DNA of 64,000 nucleotides from contig NZ_JAFIDN010000001.1 of assembly GCF_017921895.1 (NCBI RefSeq), forward strand, positions 434,001-498,000, given 5' to 3'. The notes beneath the pieces are model-generated. The model did not search any database. It was not told the DNA's origin and saw only the letters and a list, made by a program, of their open reading frames with translations. A program made the translations under genes and the position numbers. Positions 7,869-16,636 of this stretch are shown piece after piece (the first letter of the stretch is position 1; each line of letters begins with the position of its first letter). This DNA comes from Natronogracilivirga saccharolytica. Its GTDB lineage: Bacteria > Bacteroidota > Rhodothermia > Balneolales > Natronogracilivirgulaceae.

Positions 7869-10418
7869 TTAAAATTTCAATGTCAGCACATTCCGACCCG
7901 ACTCAAGCAGGAATGTGCTGACTTCCAGTATTTTGCTCTCCGGATCATAGGAAAAACCTGTCTCCTCTCCGTTCAGTACGACGCTATCCGGATTCGCCGG
8001 AAAATTGGACGCATGCAGCGATATTTCTGAAAACCCGTCTTCATCAGAAAACGCATCGCCGGTTTCGGTTTCAAATGTTATGGTCACCTGCCGGCCGGTG
8101 TCATCATCCCCGGCCTCCGGCTCAACGCCAATCAGCAGCTTCTCATACATATCACGACCAAATGCATCCCTGGTCAGACCGTCATCGTGATAGATTCTGG
8201 TCTCATACCCGGAGGCACCTGCATCGAAAAAGTATTTCAGGGTGAGATGTTCCACGCTGTAATCTTCCGTGGATTGCACCAGGTCCGCCAGCGGAATGAC
8301 TGCCCCGCCCCTGACAAACGTCGGAATCCGGTCTTCTTTTGCCGGTATCCAATGCCGCTGGCCGCCCTCGTAGCACTCGCCAGTGTAAAAATCGATCCAG
8401 TTCCCCGTATCGGGCATGTATGCGGGCACCTCTTTTTTGCCCTGGCGCAGCACCGGAGCTGTGAGAATATCATCACCGAAGAGGTAGGTTCCGGAGACCC
8501 GGTAAATGGCATGGTTATCCGGCTCCTCAAAAAAGAGCGGACGCATGAACGGAATACCTGTTTGTGTATTCTGAAATGCCGCAGTGTAAATGTACGGAAG
8601 CAGCCGGTAACGCAGCTCAATAGCTTGTTTTGACAGCTTCATCGCTTCCTCACTCCGGAAAACCGGCTCGGAGGGTATCTCATCCTGCGCGTGCGGACGG
8701 TACACGGGCTGAAACACACCATACTGCATCCACCGGACATACAGCTCATCATCCACCACGTCACCGGCAAACCCTCCCAGATCGGAGTGCAGATACGCGA
8801 TGCCCTGCAGGCCCATTTGCAATGAAATCTCGGGCTGCGGCTTCAGCCCGCCCCACGTCCGGCTGACGTCACCGGTCCATGGAATCATGCCGATGCGCTG
8901 AGAACCGGAATACCCGGCCCGCATCAGAATAAACGGACGTTTGTCAGGATAGTGCCGCTCATAGCCTTGGTGGATCAGCTTTCCCCACTGGTGTCCGTAG
9001 ATATTGTGCACATCCCTGGCCGTGCCGCCGTGATGACGCACCCAGTCGGGGTGGACTTCCGGCTCGCCAAGGTCACCCCACCATCCGTGAATACCATAGT
9101 TCTCCTTCAATTCCTGATAGATATTCCAGAACCACTGTTCACCTTCGGGCTTGAACACGTCGATGAGTCCGGTCTCACCGAAAAAGAAGTCGTAAACAGC
9201 CGGGTTGCCAAGGGTGTCCAGGGCTAGGACTTCTTCTTCGACGACTTCATCCCACCTGTCTGAGGTCGTCAGTACGAAAGGTTCGGTGATCAGAACCGTC
9301 CTGACACCGGCCTCTTCGAGCTCACTCACCATTTGGGCCGGCTCGGGGAAGGTCTCTTCTTCAAATGCAAGATTTCCCATCGTACCCTTCATTTCCTGGC
9401 CAAACCAGTACAGATCCAGAATAATCGCATCAAGCGGAATTTCTTCTTCATGATATCTGGCAGCCGTCTCTTTCACCTCCTCCTGCGAGCGGTATCCGAA
9501 CCGGCTTGCAAAGCTGCCGAAAGTCCACCGTGGCGGCAGCGGCTGGTGGCCGGTCAATTCGGTGTAATTTTCGATGATCTTTTCCCACCGGTCACCGGCA
9601 ATGATTTGATAGACCTGGCGGCCGGAGTGCGCTTCAAATCCCAGGGTTCCGTCGTTCTGACTGTCCAGATCAAGATAACCTGTTGTGGGATTGTCGAAAT
9701 GAACGGCATACATACCGGATGAGAGCACCATGGGCAGGGTGTAGTTGATCAGCTCCGACCGGGTTTCGTAACCGAAGTGCGCGCGGTTGTAGAGTTCGAG
9801 TCTGTGTCCCCGCCGGTCCATACCCAGCGCGCGGGACCCGCCGCCCATAAGCATCTCGGTTTCGGAAATGCGGAAGTCCACGCGGTATCCGTCGTCATCT
9901 TCATTTTGCACAAAGCCGTCGTGTTCCTGCAGAATCCTGTCACCGTCATAATAGAACGAAAAGCGGGCATCGGGGATGTGGTAAATCACGCTCACCCCGC
10001 TGGTATGCAGCTGGATGCGCTCATCATCCTGCTCGACCTGCACAGCAGGATGCCGCGGTTCCATTACGACCGCATGTGACTGATAGCGGATTTTTTCCTG
10101 TTTCTCCGGTGGCTCGGCCGGATCATCAGAAGCATCGTCATCCCCGTCCGTACCGACTTCCTCCTCCATCTTTCTGATCGCCGCCATTTCCGATTCAGAT
10201 CCGGAAGGCAGAAAACCCACTTCCAGAATTTCCTGAGAATAGAACTGAAGTTCGTAGATACCCGCTCCCGTCCGGAAATAATAGGTATCATCGCTTACTG
10301 TGAACTCAAGAAGCTCATCGTCATCATATTCGGTCAGCATCAGCGCCGGCTCAGCGCAGGAGATCAACAGCCAGCTGCTCAAAAAAAAGGTTAAAAACAG
10401 AGTGTAATATGAATGCAT
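7869..10418 (-). CDS. Glycoside hydrolase family 31 lipoprotein (alpha-glucosidase/alpha-xylosidase type)
   Basis: An 849-residue retaining glycosidase with a lipoprotein signal (LTFFLSSWLLISCAEP). A Glu/Asp-rich insert (about 80-105) interrupts the N-terminal beta-sandwich. The catalytic barrel begins near 300 (GSFASRFGYRSQEEV, DAIILDLYWFG); the likely nucleophile Asp lies in WWGDLGEPEVHPD and the likely acid/base Asp in WTGDVSRTWGG. C-terminal beta domains follow (GTYLFGDDILTAPVL, VRGGAVIPL). GH31 enzymes release terminal alpha-linked glucose or xylose; the exact substrate cannot be read from sequence. Monocistronic, convergent with the S9 peptidase gene. The strongly acidic surface fits a salt-adapted secreted enzyme. 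Confidence 0.9.
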   Translation of the reverse strand: MHSYYTLFLTFFLSSWLLISCAEPALMLTEYDDDELLEFTVSDDTYYFRTGAGIYELQFYSQEILEVGFLPSGSESEMAAIRKMEEEVGTDGDDDASDDPAEPPEKQEKIRYQSHAVVMEPRHPAVQVEQDDERIQLHTSGVSVIYHIPDARFSFYYDGDRILQEHDGFVQNEDDDGYRVDFRISETEMLMGGGSRALGMDRRGHRLELYNRAHFGYETRSELINYTLPMVLSSGMYAVHFDNPTTGYLDLDSQNDGTLGFEAHSGRQVYQIIAGDRWEKIIENYTELTGHQPLPPRWTFGSFASRFGYRSQEEVKETAARYHEEEIPLDAIILDLYWFGQEMKGTMGNLAFEEETFPEPAQMVSELEEAGVRTVLITEPFVLTTSDRWDEVVEEEVLALDTLGNPAVYDFFFGETGLIDVFKPEGEQWFWNIYQELKENYGIHGWWGDLGEPEVHPDWVRHHGGTARDVHNIYGHQWGKLIHQGYERHYPDKRPFILMRAGYSGSQRIGMIPWTGDVSRTWGGLKPQPEISLQMGLQGIAYLHSDLGGFAGDVVDDELYVRWMQYGVFQPVYRPHAQDEIPSEPVFRSEEAMKLSKQAIELRYRLLPYIYTAAFQNTQTGIPFMRPLFFEEPDNHAIYRVSGTYLFGDDILTAPVLRQGKKEVPAYMPDTGNWIDFYTGECYEGGQRHWIPAKEDRIPTFVRGGAVIPLADLVQSTEDYSVEHLTLKYFFDAGASGYETRIYHDDGLTRDAFGRDMYEKLLIGVEPEAGDDDTGRQVTITFETETGDAFSDEDGFSEISLHASNFPANPDSVVLNGEETGFSYDPESKILEVSTFLLESGRNVLTLKF

Positions 10419-10532
10419 GGGGTACGTCAGCTAAAAATGACAATAAGTTTTGGTTGCAGAATCATCACGTCTCAGTGATGAATCAAAGAAGAGGCCAAGA
10501 TAAGAAATCGATGCTTCAGCCGGAACGGACTA

Positions 10533-11513
10533 TCACACTTTAGATACAGTTTGCTTGCCCATCAGTTTTTCCCACTGCTGATCTACCTGCATCTGGATGG
10601 CGTTGAGCATCTCCTGATTTTTTCCGGATGTCTCCCTGGTCTGATTCCCGTTGGCATGTGCCCCTGAATCCTGGCCGGATGCCGGCGCCCGGCTTTCCGA
10701 ACCGTCACTGTACAGATGGGCAAAACGTCCCTGTCTCTTGAGGTAATCATCCACAGGCAGGTTCTTTTGCGGAAAATAGTTGATTTCTATACCGCCGTTC
10801 GCGGATTCAAAAAGCGGGAAAAAGCGGGTCTCGACAGCAATCCTGGCAAGTTCGATGGATATGGCAGGTTCGTGCTTGTGTCCGGGCGGACAGGGCCCGT
10901 CCACCATCAGAAAACGGAACCCCCGGGCTTCTTTCGCTTTTTCCAGCTTGCGCTGAAGATCTCTGAGAAAGGCGGGCGAGGCTGTTGCAAAATAGGGTAT
11001 GTTATGCGCCTCAATAATTTCCATAACATTTTTAGCCGGTGTGGCCTTGCCGGACGGATCGGTGGTGGTCCGCACGCCGGAGGGGGTTCCGGCGCTGCTC
11101 TGAACTCCGGTATTCATGTAGGCCCCGTTGTTATTGCAAATGAACAGAATATTTTCCTCCCGGGATGCCGCACCGGATAATGCCTGCAGCCCGATATCGA
11201 ATGTGCCTCCGTCTCCGGCAAGCACTACAACATTGGTTTCCTGCTTGCCCTGACGGTCCAGTGCATGCCGCACCCCCGTTGCTGTAGCAGCAGCTGCGGC
11301 AAACAGGGTATGCACTACCGTACCGTTCATCAGATTCATCGGGCTGGGCCCGGCAATTATGGAAAAACAGCACGCCGGAACCACATACACCGTTTCCGGA
11401 CCCATCACATTGGAGACATATCTGGCCAGCAGCGACCATCCGCACCCGCGGCAGCTCAGCGCTCCTTTGCTGACCTGTTCCCCGGTTATGATAAAATCGG
11501 TATCGGGTTTCAT
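10533..11513 (-). CDS. 2-oxoacid:ferredoxin oxidoreductase, beta (thiamine diphosphate) subunit
   Basis: A 326-residue PorB-like subunit. It binds thiamine diphosphate through VLAGDGGTFDIGLQAL followed by ICNNNGAYMNTG. The cluster cysteines are seen in SCRGCGWS and in DGPCPPGH, as in the pyruvate:ferredoxin oxidoreductase beta chain that carries a [4Fe-4S] cluster. Together with the alpha subunit and the fused gamma/delta protein it would convert a 2-oxoacid and CoA to acyl-CoA and CO2 and reduce ferredoxin or NAD(P)+. It is the last gene of a three-gene minus-strand set, 97 bases after the alpha gene. The C-terminal ~60 residues are a hydrophilic tail. Pyruvate is the most likely substrate; other 2-oxoacids are possible. 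Confidence 0.9.
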   Translation of the reverse strand: MKPDTDFIITGEQVSKGALSCRGCGWSLLARYVSNVMGPETVYVVPACCFSIIAGPSPMNLMNGTVVHTLFAAAAATATGVRHALDRQGKQETNVVVLAGDGGTFDIGLQALSGAASREENILFICNNNGAYMNTGVQSSAGTPSGVRTTTDPSGKATPAKNVMEIIEAHNIPYFATASPAFLRDLQRKLEKAKEARGFRFLMVDGPCPPGHKHEPAISIELARIAVETRFFPLFESANGGIEINYFPQKNLPVDDYLKRQGRFAHLYSDGSESRAPASGQDSGAHANGNQTRETSGKNQEMLNAIQMQVDQQWEKLMGKQTVSKV

Positions 11514-11610
11514 GTGTTTAAATGTTTGGATTTATATCGTCCGATGTAATACCATGACCGTGTTTAATCATGAGCCTGTGTGACCCGGCGATAGCCCGGT
11601 TATGTTCACA

Positions 11611-12816
11611 TCATTGTATCCAGTTAATTTCTTCGGTGTCCGGTGAGGAGTAGTCGATATCGAGAATGTTCCGGATGGTCTGCGGTGAAACATCTCGCCC
11701 GCCCAATCCGGCATACACGCCGAACAGTTTCCTGTCCGTCTTGCACATGGTCTGCCTGAGCTGCTGCAGCAACGCCCCTTCGCGGTCGGCCGTATAATTC
11801 CGGTCAACGGCCACCACATTGCAGTCTTTGGCTGTCCGGTCCAGCGCTTTTCGCACCGAGTCTTTGGGGAACGGCTTGAAAAGGCGGATTTTAAGCAGGC
11901 CCGTATCCTCATGGTCTGCAATGACCTGTCTTGCCGTTGTAGTGATCGAAGACATGGTGACCAGAACGGTTTTGGTCTGAGGCCCGATATTCACTGCCTC
12001 CACAGCTCCGTAATTCCGGCCGAAAAATTGCTCAAATTCCCGCCCGACGGCATCGGTTTGCTCCTCAATCCGGCACATCTCTTCCCAGTGCGCACGGTTG
12101 TAGGTATCATATTTGGACGGGTCAACCAGCCCCCCAAAAGATTTGGGATCTTTCGGATCAACGCGGTCGCTGGTCCTTCGCTCATGCGGACAAAAATCAT
12201 CTACCAGCTGCTGTTCCGGCACATAGACGTTTTCGCTTGTGTGGCTCAGATAGAATGCATCCAGAACGACCATCACCGGCATATTGCTGCTTTCGGCAAT
12301 TTTGTATGACTGGATGATGGTATCGAGCACTTCCTGGGCGCTTTCGCAGTAAAATTGAATCCAGCCGGTATCTCTTTGGGAAATGGAGTCGGTCTGATCG
12401 GCCCAGATATTCCACGGATAGGATGGCCGCCCCACATTGCAGGCAACGATGGGAAGCCGCATATGAGCGATGGCGTGGAGCACTTCATGAGCATAGAGCA
12501 GGCCTTGTCCGCTTGTGGCGGTAAAAACCCTCTCTCCAACCAGTGAAGCGCCCTTCAAAGCAGCAAAAACGGAATGTTCGCTCTCCATGTTGACACAGGT
12601 GGCATCGAACTCCTTGCGGGCGATCATGGCGTTGATCTCCTCGATGATAGAGGTTTGCGGTGTTATCGGATACGCCGTCACGAAACTGACACGGCAAAGC
12701 CTGGCGGCAAGCGCGGCGGCGGCATTGCCTTTCAGCACTTTTTTCACATGCCGGGATGCAGGACCCGGCCCCGTTTTTCTCTGTTTCTCAATCGCTTCAA
12801 GCTGTGACATAATCAT
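11611..12816 (-). CDS. 2-oxoacid:ferredoxin oxidoreductase, alpha subunit
   Basis: A 401-residue PorA-like chain. The N-terminal pyrimidine-binding domain has VSFVTAYPITPQTSIIEE and NMESEHSVFAALKGASL, then the ATSGQGLLYAHEVLH loop, and the C-terminal transketolase-like domain ends with the FGVYAGLGGRDVS motif typical of this subunit. The start codon shares one base with the stop of the upstream fusion gene (TGATG) and is preceded by GAGGGAGG, a strong ribosome binding site, so the subunits are probably translated in coupled fashion. Cytoplasmic, part of the same complex as the flanking genes. Confidence 0.93.
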   Translation of the reverse strand: MIMSQLEAIEKQRKTGPGPASRHVKKVLKGNAAAALAARLCRVSFVTAYPITPQTSIIEEINAMIARKEFDATCVNMESEHSVFAALKGASLVGERVFTATSGQGLLYAHEVLHAIAHMRLPIVACNVGRPSYPWNIWADQTDSISQRDTGWIQFYCESAQEVLDTIIQSYKIAESSNMPVMVVLDAFYLSHTSENVYVPEQQLVDDFCPHERRTSDRVDPKDPKSFGGLVDPSKYDTYNRAHWEEMCRIEEQTDAVGREFEQFFGRNYGAVEAVNIGPQTKTVLVTMSSITTTARQVIADHEDTGLLKIRLFKPFPKDSVRKALDRTAKDCNVVAVDRNYTADREGALLQQLRQTMCKTDRKLFGVYAGLGGRDVSPQTIRNILDIDYSSPDTEEINWIQ

Positions 12817-15122
12817 CAGCCTCCCTCTGAAGTAAGGTCATAGTCAATAGCGGAACACGGGCATTCCCGAATACAAATGCCGCATCCCTTGCAGTAGTCG
12901 TAATCTATCCGGAGCCGGTTCTCTTCATCGATGAAGATGGCGGCGTCGGGACAGTAATTCAGGCAGTTGCCGCAGTTGAAACAGTCGCCACAGTGCAGGC
13001 AGCGGCCGGCTTCCGCAACCGCAGTTTCTTTTGAGAGTCCGCGTGCCACTTCCCGGAAATCACCGAACAGGTTTTCGGGACGTTCTGCGGGTGTGGGATT
13101 GCCCGGCGTCGGCAGGTAGTAGGCAAAATTGATGTCATCCGGGGTGGCGATGCGGGTGCCGTTCTTCTGCTTTTTCCAATTCTGACCGGCTAACCAGGCC
13201 ATAACTTCATCTGCGGCATCATTGCCGCTTCCTATGGCTTCGGCCACGGTTCCGCCCCAGGCCATATCACCGGCGCAGAACAGTGCGGTGCCGGGGTCAT
13301 CATCATCAAACAAGAGTCTGCCCTGGGCGGGTTTAACCTGCCGGCCGGCAAAGGCATGGCCATCGAAACGCTGTCCTATTGCCTTGACAATATGATCGAT
13401 AACGACGGTGGTTTCAGATCCTTCAACGGGCACCGGTCTCCTCCTTCCGGATTGATCGGGTTCACCCAGTTTCATCCTTTGATACGTCATTTCAAGCCGG
13501 CCGTCGGTGCGTTTTTTCAATCCGGTTGGAGCCGTAAGGAACTCAATAGCAACTCCTTCGCGAATAGCCTCTTCCACTTCATGGGCAATCGCCGGCATTT
13601 CATTCCGGGTACGACGGTAATAAATCGTGGGTCTGGCTCCGAGCCGAAGTGCTGTTCTTGCGACATCAATGGCCGTATTGCCGCCGCCTACAATGGCAGT
13701 TTCGTCGCTGGGACGTATGCTGACAGGCAAGCCGTTCTGACTGAATTTGATTTCACGGAGGAATGCAATGCCATCAATAACCTCAGCATCGTCACCCAGG
13801 TTCATATCCGTGCCAACATGGGAGCCGACAGCCGTGATAATTACCGGATAGTCAGGCGCAAGCTCATCAACGGTCACTTTGCGGTTTAGTACAATCTCCA
13901 CGCCCTGCTCTTCGATCATTCTGATCTCCCGGTCAAGTACATCGTCGGGCAGACGAAACAGGGGTATTCCGGACCGCATCATCCCGCCGGCTTTCGGCAT
14001 CGCTTCGAAAACCGTCACGGCGTACCCCTGAGTGCGAAGGCGCAGTGCGGCGGTCAACCCGGCAGGACCCGATCCGATGACCGCAATTTTTTCTTTTTGC
14101 GTTACCGGAAGCTTTTTGTGGGAAAAAGAGCGGTTCTGATCGCCGATGAAGCGCTCAATGGCACCAATGTTGACTTCGCCGTCGAGATTGATCCGGTTGC
14201 AGTTCTGCTGACAGAAGTGAGGGCATACGCGTCCGCAGATTGCAGGAAATGGATTGTGGGAGTAGATTGTGCGGTAAGCATCTTCAAATTTTCCCTCTGA
14301 CGCCTGGGCCAGGAATTTTCGTACGTCGGTCCCGGCCGGACAGTCGTTCGAACAGGGCGGAATGATACTGGTGTATTTCGGCGCAATAACCCGCCAGCTG
14401 CCGGTTTTGTTGAGCGACATCGGTTTGTTCCAGTGCGGAACGACCGGGCCCGGACTTTGGGAATCTGTTTTCAGCGATGTTGCCGATCCGTTGGTTTCAA
14501 TGGCGGGATCACCGTTTTTTTTGGACAGCTGCCGCGCAAAATCATCGATTGTGAAAGACCCTGGCATAACGACCTGGCCAAAGGCGATACGTGCTGACTC
14601 GACATTGGCATCCGGTTTCGAAGGTACCTCCTGTGCAATAATCGCTTCGGCCTGCTCAATATCTGCTCCCAGTATTTTCAGAACGGCACCGGTCATGGCC
14701 GCATTGACAATCGGCAGTGACTTGCTGCCCAGCCGGTTGGCCACGGATATACGGGTGGCGGGCACCGTGCATACATGTGCGCCCGCGATTTTAAAATGTT
14801 CGGGCGGATGATCACTGTTGATCAGAATGACCGCGTTTTCCGAAATCCCGCCGGTAATCGCCTGCTGATCCATCAGCCCTTCATCAAAGACGACCACCAG
14901 GTCCGGGTGATAAATGTAACTGCGGTTCTGTATCGGTTCGGGGGAAACCCTGAGATACGCCTGAATGGGTGCACCAGTACGCTCAACGCCAAAAAACGGA
15001 AATGCCTGCACCTCCAGATCATAGCGATAGCTGCATACTTTTGCGAGAATTTCGAAAGCGGTAACCATTCCCTGGCCACCTCTTGCGTGCCCTCTTATGT
15101 CAACAGATGATTTCAGATCCAC
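12816..15122 (-). CDS. Fusion of 2-oxoacid oxidoreductase gamma subunit, GltD-like NAD(P)H/FAD module and 2x[4Fe-4S] ferredoxin
   Basis: A 768-residue three-part protein. Residues 1-185 are the gamma domain (DIRGHARGGQGMVTAFE, FFGVERTGAPIQAY). After a linker, residues 250-330 hold an N-terminal Cys-rich iron-sulfur domain as in glutamate synthase small subunit (CSNDCPAG, CGRVCPHFCQQNC). Residues 345-650 are a flavin/NAD(P)H oxidoreductase (VIGSGPAGLTAALRL for FAD, VGGGNTAIDVARTAL for the second nucleotide). Residues 709-768 form a ferredoxin with CNNCxxC-type clusters (CGNCLNYCP and CKGCGICIRECP). In standard enzymes gamma and delta are separate and the flavin part is absent. The fusion suggests electrons pass inside one protein between the ferredoxin and NAD(P)H. 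First gene of the three-gene set. Confidence 0.92.
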   Translation of the reverse strand: MDLKSSVDIRGHARGGQGMVTAFEILAKVCSYRYDLEVQAFPFFGVERTGAPIQAYLRVSPEPIQNRSYIYHPDLVVVFDEGLMDQQAITGGISENAVILINSDHPPEHFKIAGAHVCTVPATRISVANRLGSKSLPIVNAAMTGAVLKILGADIEQAEAIIAQEVPSKPDANVESARIAFGQVVMPGSFTIDDFARQLSKKNGDPAIETNGSATSLKTDSQSPGPVVPHWNKPMSLNKTGSWRVIAPKYTSIIPPCSNDCPAGTDVRKFLAQASEGKFEDAYRTIYSHNPFPAICGRVCPHFCQQNCNRINLDGEVNIGAIERFIGDQNRSFSHKKLPVTQKEKIAVIGSGPAGLTAALRLRTQGYAVTVFEAMPKAGGMMRSGIPLFRLPDDVLDREIRMIEEQGVEIVLNRKVTVDELAPDYPVIITAVGSHVGTDMNLGDDAEVIDGIAFLREIKFSQNGLPVSIRPSDETAIVGGGNTAIDVARTALRLGARPTIYYRRTRNEMPAIAHEVEEAIREGVAIEFLTAPTGLKKRTDGRLEMTYQRMKLGEPDQSGRRRPVPVEGSETTVVIDHIVKAIGQRFDGHAFAGRQVKPAQGRLLFDDDDPGTALFCAGDMAWGGTVAEAIGSGNDAADEVMAWLAGQNWKKQKNGTRIATPDDINFAYYLPTPGNPTPAERPENLFGDFREVARGLSKETAVAEAGRCLHCGDCFNCGNCLNYCPDAAIFIDEENRLRIDYDYCKGCGICIRECPCSAIDYDLTSEGG

Positions 15123-15311
15123 CTTTTGGTCTCCGGTTAGTCAAAAGCGGATGGCAGTTTTATATTCATACTATACAGTACAGGAAATTTCATCTAAAAA
15201 CAAGTTCATTTGCGGCATAACGGTCTTCAAAAGCTCATTTAAATTAACAAAAAAGCGCTTTTAGTATTCTCCGCCATACGGTTGCCCCTGCATTTCAGAA
15301 CATGCCCGTTT

Positions 15312-16502
15312 TTACGCTTCCCGGGCCGGCTGCTCTGCTTCCGGCTTGTCGGACCACGAATCAATAAGCTGCGAAATGGCCCCGTCTCCGGTCACGTTGC
15401 AGGCGGTGCCGAAACCATCCTGAGCCATGTACAAGGCCAGCATCAGCCCCTGCTGTGCTTCGGTGAAACCGAGGATTGAGGACATCAGTCCCAGGGCGGC
15501 AACAACGGCTCCTCCCGGCACACCCGGAGCTGCGATCATGGTCACCCCGAGCAGGATGATATAGGGAAAGAAGTTTGTAAAATCAGGGGTTCCGCCGTCG
15601 AGCACCACAACAGCAACCGAGCAGGCAACAAGGGTAATTGTGCTACCCGCAAGATGGATCGTTGCCGAAAGCGGGATCACAAATTCGGCAATGCGCTCCG
15701 ATACGCCGTTGGACTTTGCGCTTTGAAGGGTCACCGGGATGGTGGCGGCGCTGGACATGGTGCCGAGCGCCGTCGTGTAGGCCGGCAGCATGTTTTTGAG
15801 TGATTTCAGCGGATTTCCGCCGACACGGCTGGCTGCAATCGAAAACTGAATGACAAGATAGCCGAGATGCATCAGAATGATCAGAACAAATACCCGTGCA
15901 AACACCGAAAGCGTTTGAAAGGCTTCACCTGTGGCAGCCATATCCGCAAAGATACCCGCAATATGAACCGGCAGCAGCGGAATGATCACTTTTGTGATGA
16001 CCAGCACAATGATTGACCGGAATTCCTCCACGAACTGAAACATGGTGGTCTGCTGCTTTTCATTCTTCAGGAAGTTAATTCCGAGACCGAATATGAACGC
16101 TGTCACCAGCGCTGTCATCACGCCCATGATCGGTGGAGTGCTGATTTCGATAAAGGGTACCAGCCCCTCCGCATCCGGATCACCGGCCGCCCCGTGCGTA
16201 ATAAACTGGGGTATGACAACGAGAGCGATGAAAAACGCGGCTATACCTGCCAGGATGGTGGACACATAGGCGAGTCCGGCCGTTCCGGCAAGCAGGCGTC
16301 CGGCTTTTGCCCCGAGCTCGGCAATTCCCGCCACAATGAAACCTATGATAATCAGCGGCACGATATACCCCAGAAACTCTCCGAACAAATGGGTGAAGGT
16401 GTACAGGATACGTCCCGTCCACTCCGGCAGATAGAGTCCGATGAGAATTCCGGATATAATTCCTATAATCAATCTTGGCAGCAGGCCGATATGTTGCATC
16501 AC
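15312..16502 (-). CDS. Dicarboxylate/amino acid:cation symporter (DAACS family)
   Basis: A 396-residue inner-membrane symporter of the glutamate/dicarboxylate type. Helical repeats start with LPRLIIGIISGILIGLYLP. The serine-rich hairpin and the TM7 motif appear as GTMSSAATIPVTLQSAKSNGV; the later LAGSTITLVACSVAV and the C-terminal DGFGTACNVTGDGAISQLID carry substrate and Na+ ligands in this family. It would take up glutamate, aspartate, serine or C4-dicarboxylates with Na+ or H+. Exact substrate unknown. Divergent from the YjiH-like gene, with 134 bases between them. Confidence 0.9.
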   Translation of the reverse strand: MMQHIGLLPRLIIGIISGILIGLYLPEWTGRILYTFTHLFGEFLGYIVPLIIIGFIVAGIAELGAKAGRLLAGTAGLAYVSTILAGIAAFFIALVVIPQFITHGAAGDPDAEGLVPFIEISTPPIMGVMTALVTAFIFGLGINFLKNEKQQTTMFQFVEEFRSIIVLVITKVIIPLLPVHIAGIFADMAATGEAFQTLSVFARVFVLIILMHLGYLVIQFSIAASRVGGNPLKSLKNMLPAYTTALGTMSSAATIPVTLQSAKSNGVSERIAEFVIPLSATIHLAGSTITLVACSVAVVVLDGGTPDFTNFFPYIILLGVTMIAAPGVPGGAVVAALGLMSSILGFTEAQQGLMLALYMAQDGFGTACNVTGDGAISQLIDSWSDKPEAEQPAREA

Positions 16503-16636
16503 ATTACTAATTTTTCCGGGATTTGTTTTTTGTAACTGTCAGTGATCACTCTTTCCAATGATATCCTTCTTGACCAGACAGCCCGTAATATATACCTTTC
16601 CGCAATTCCGCAATACACCTGCACGAAATCGTTCTT

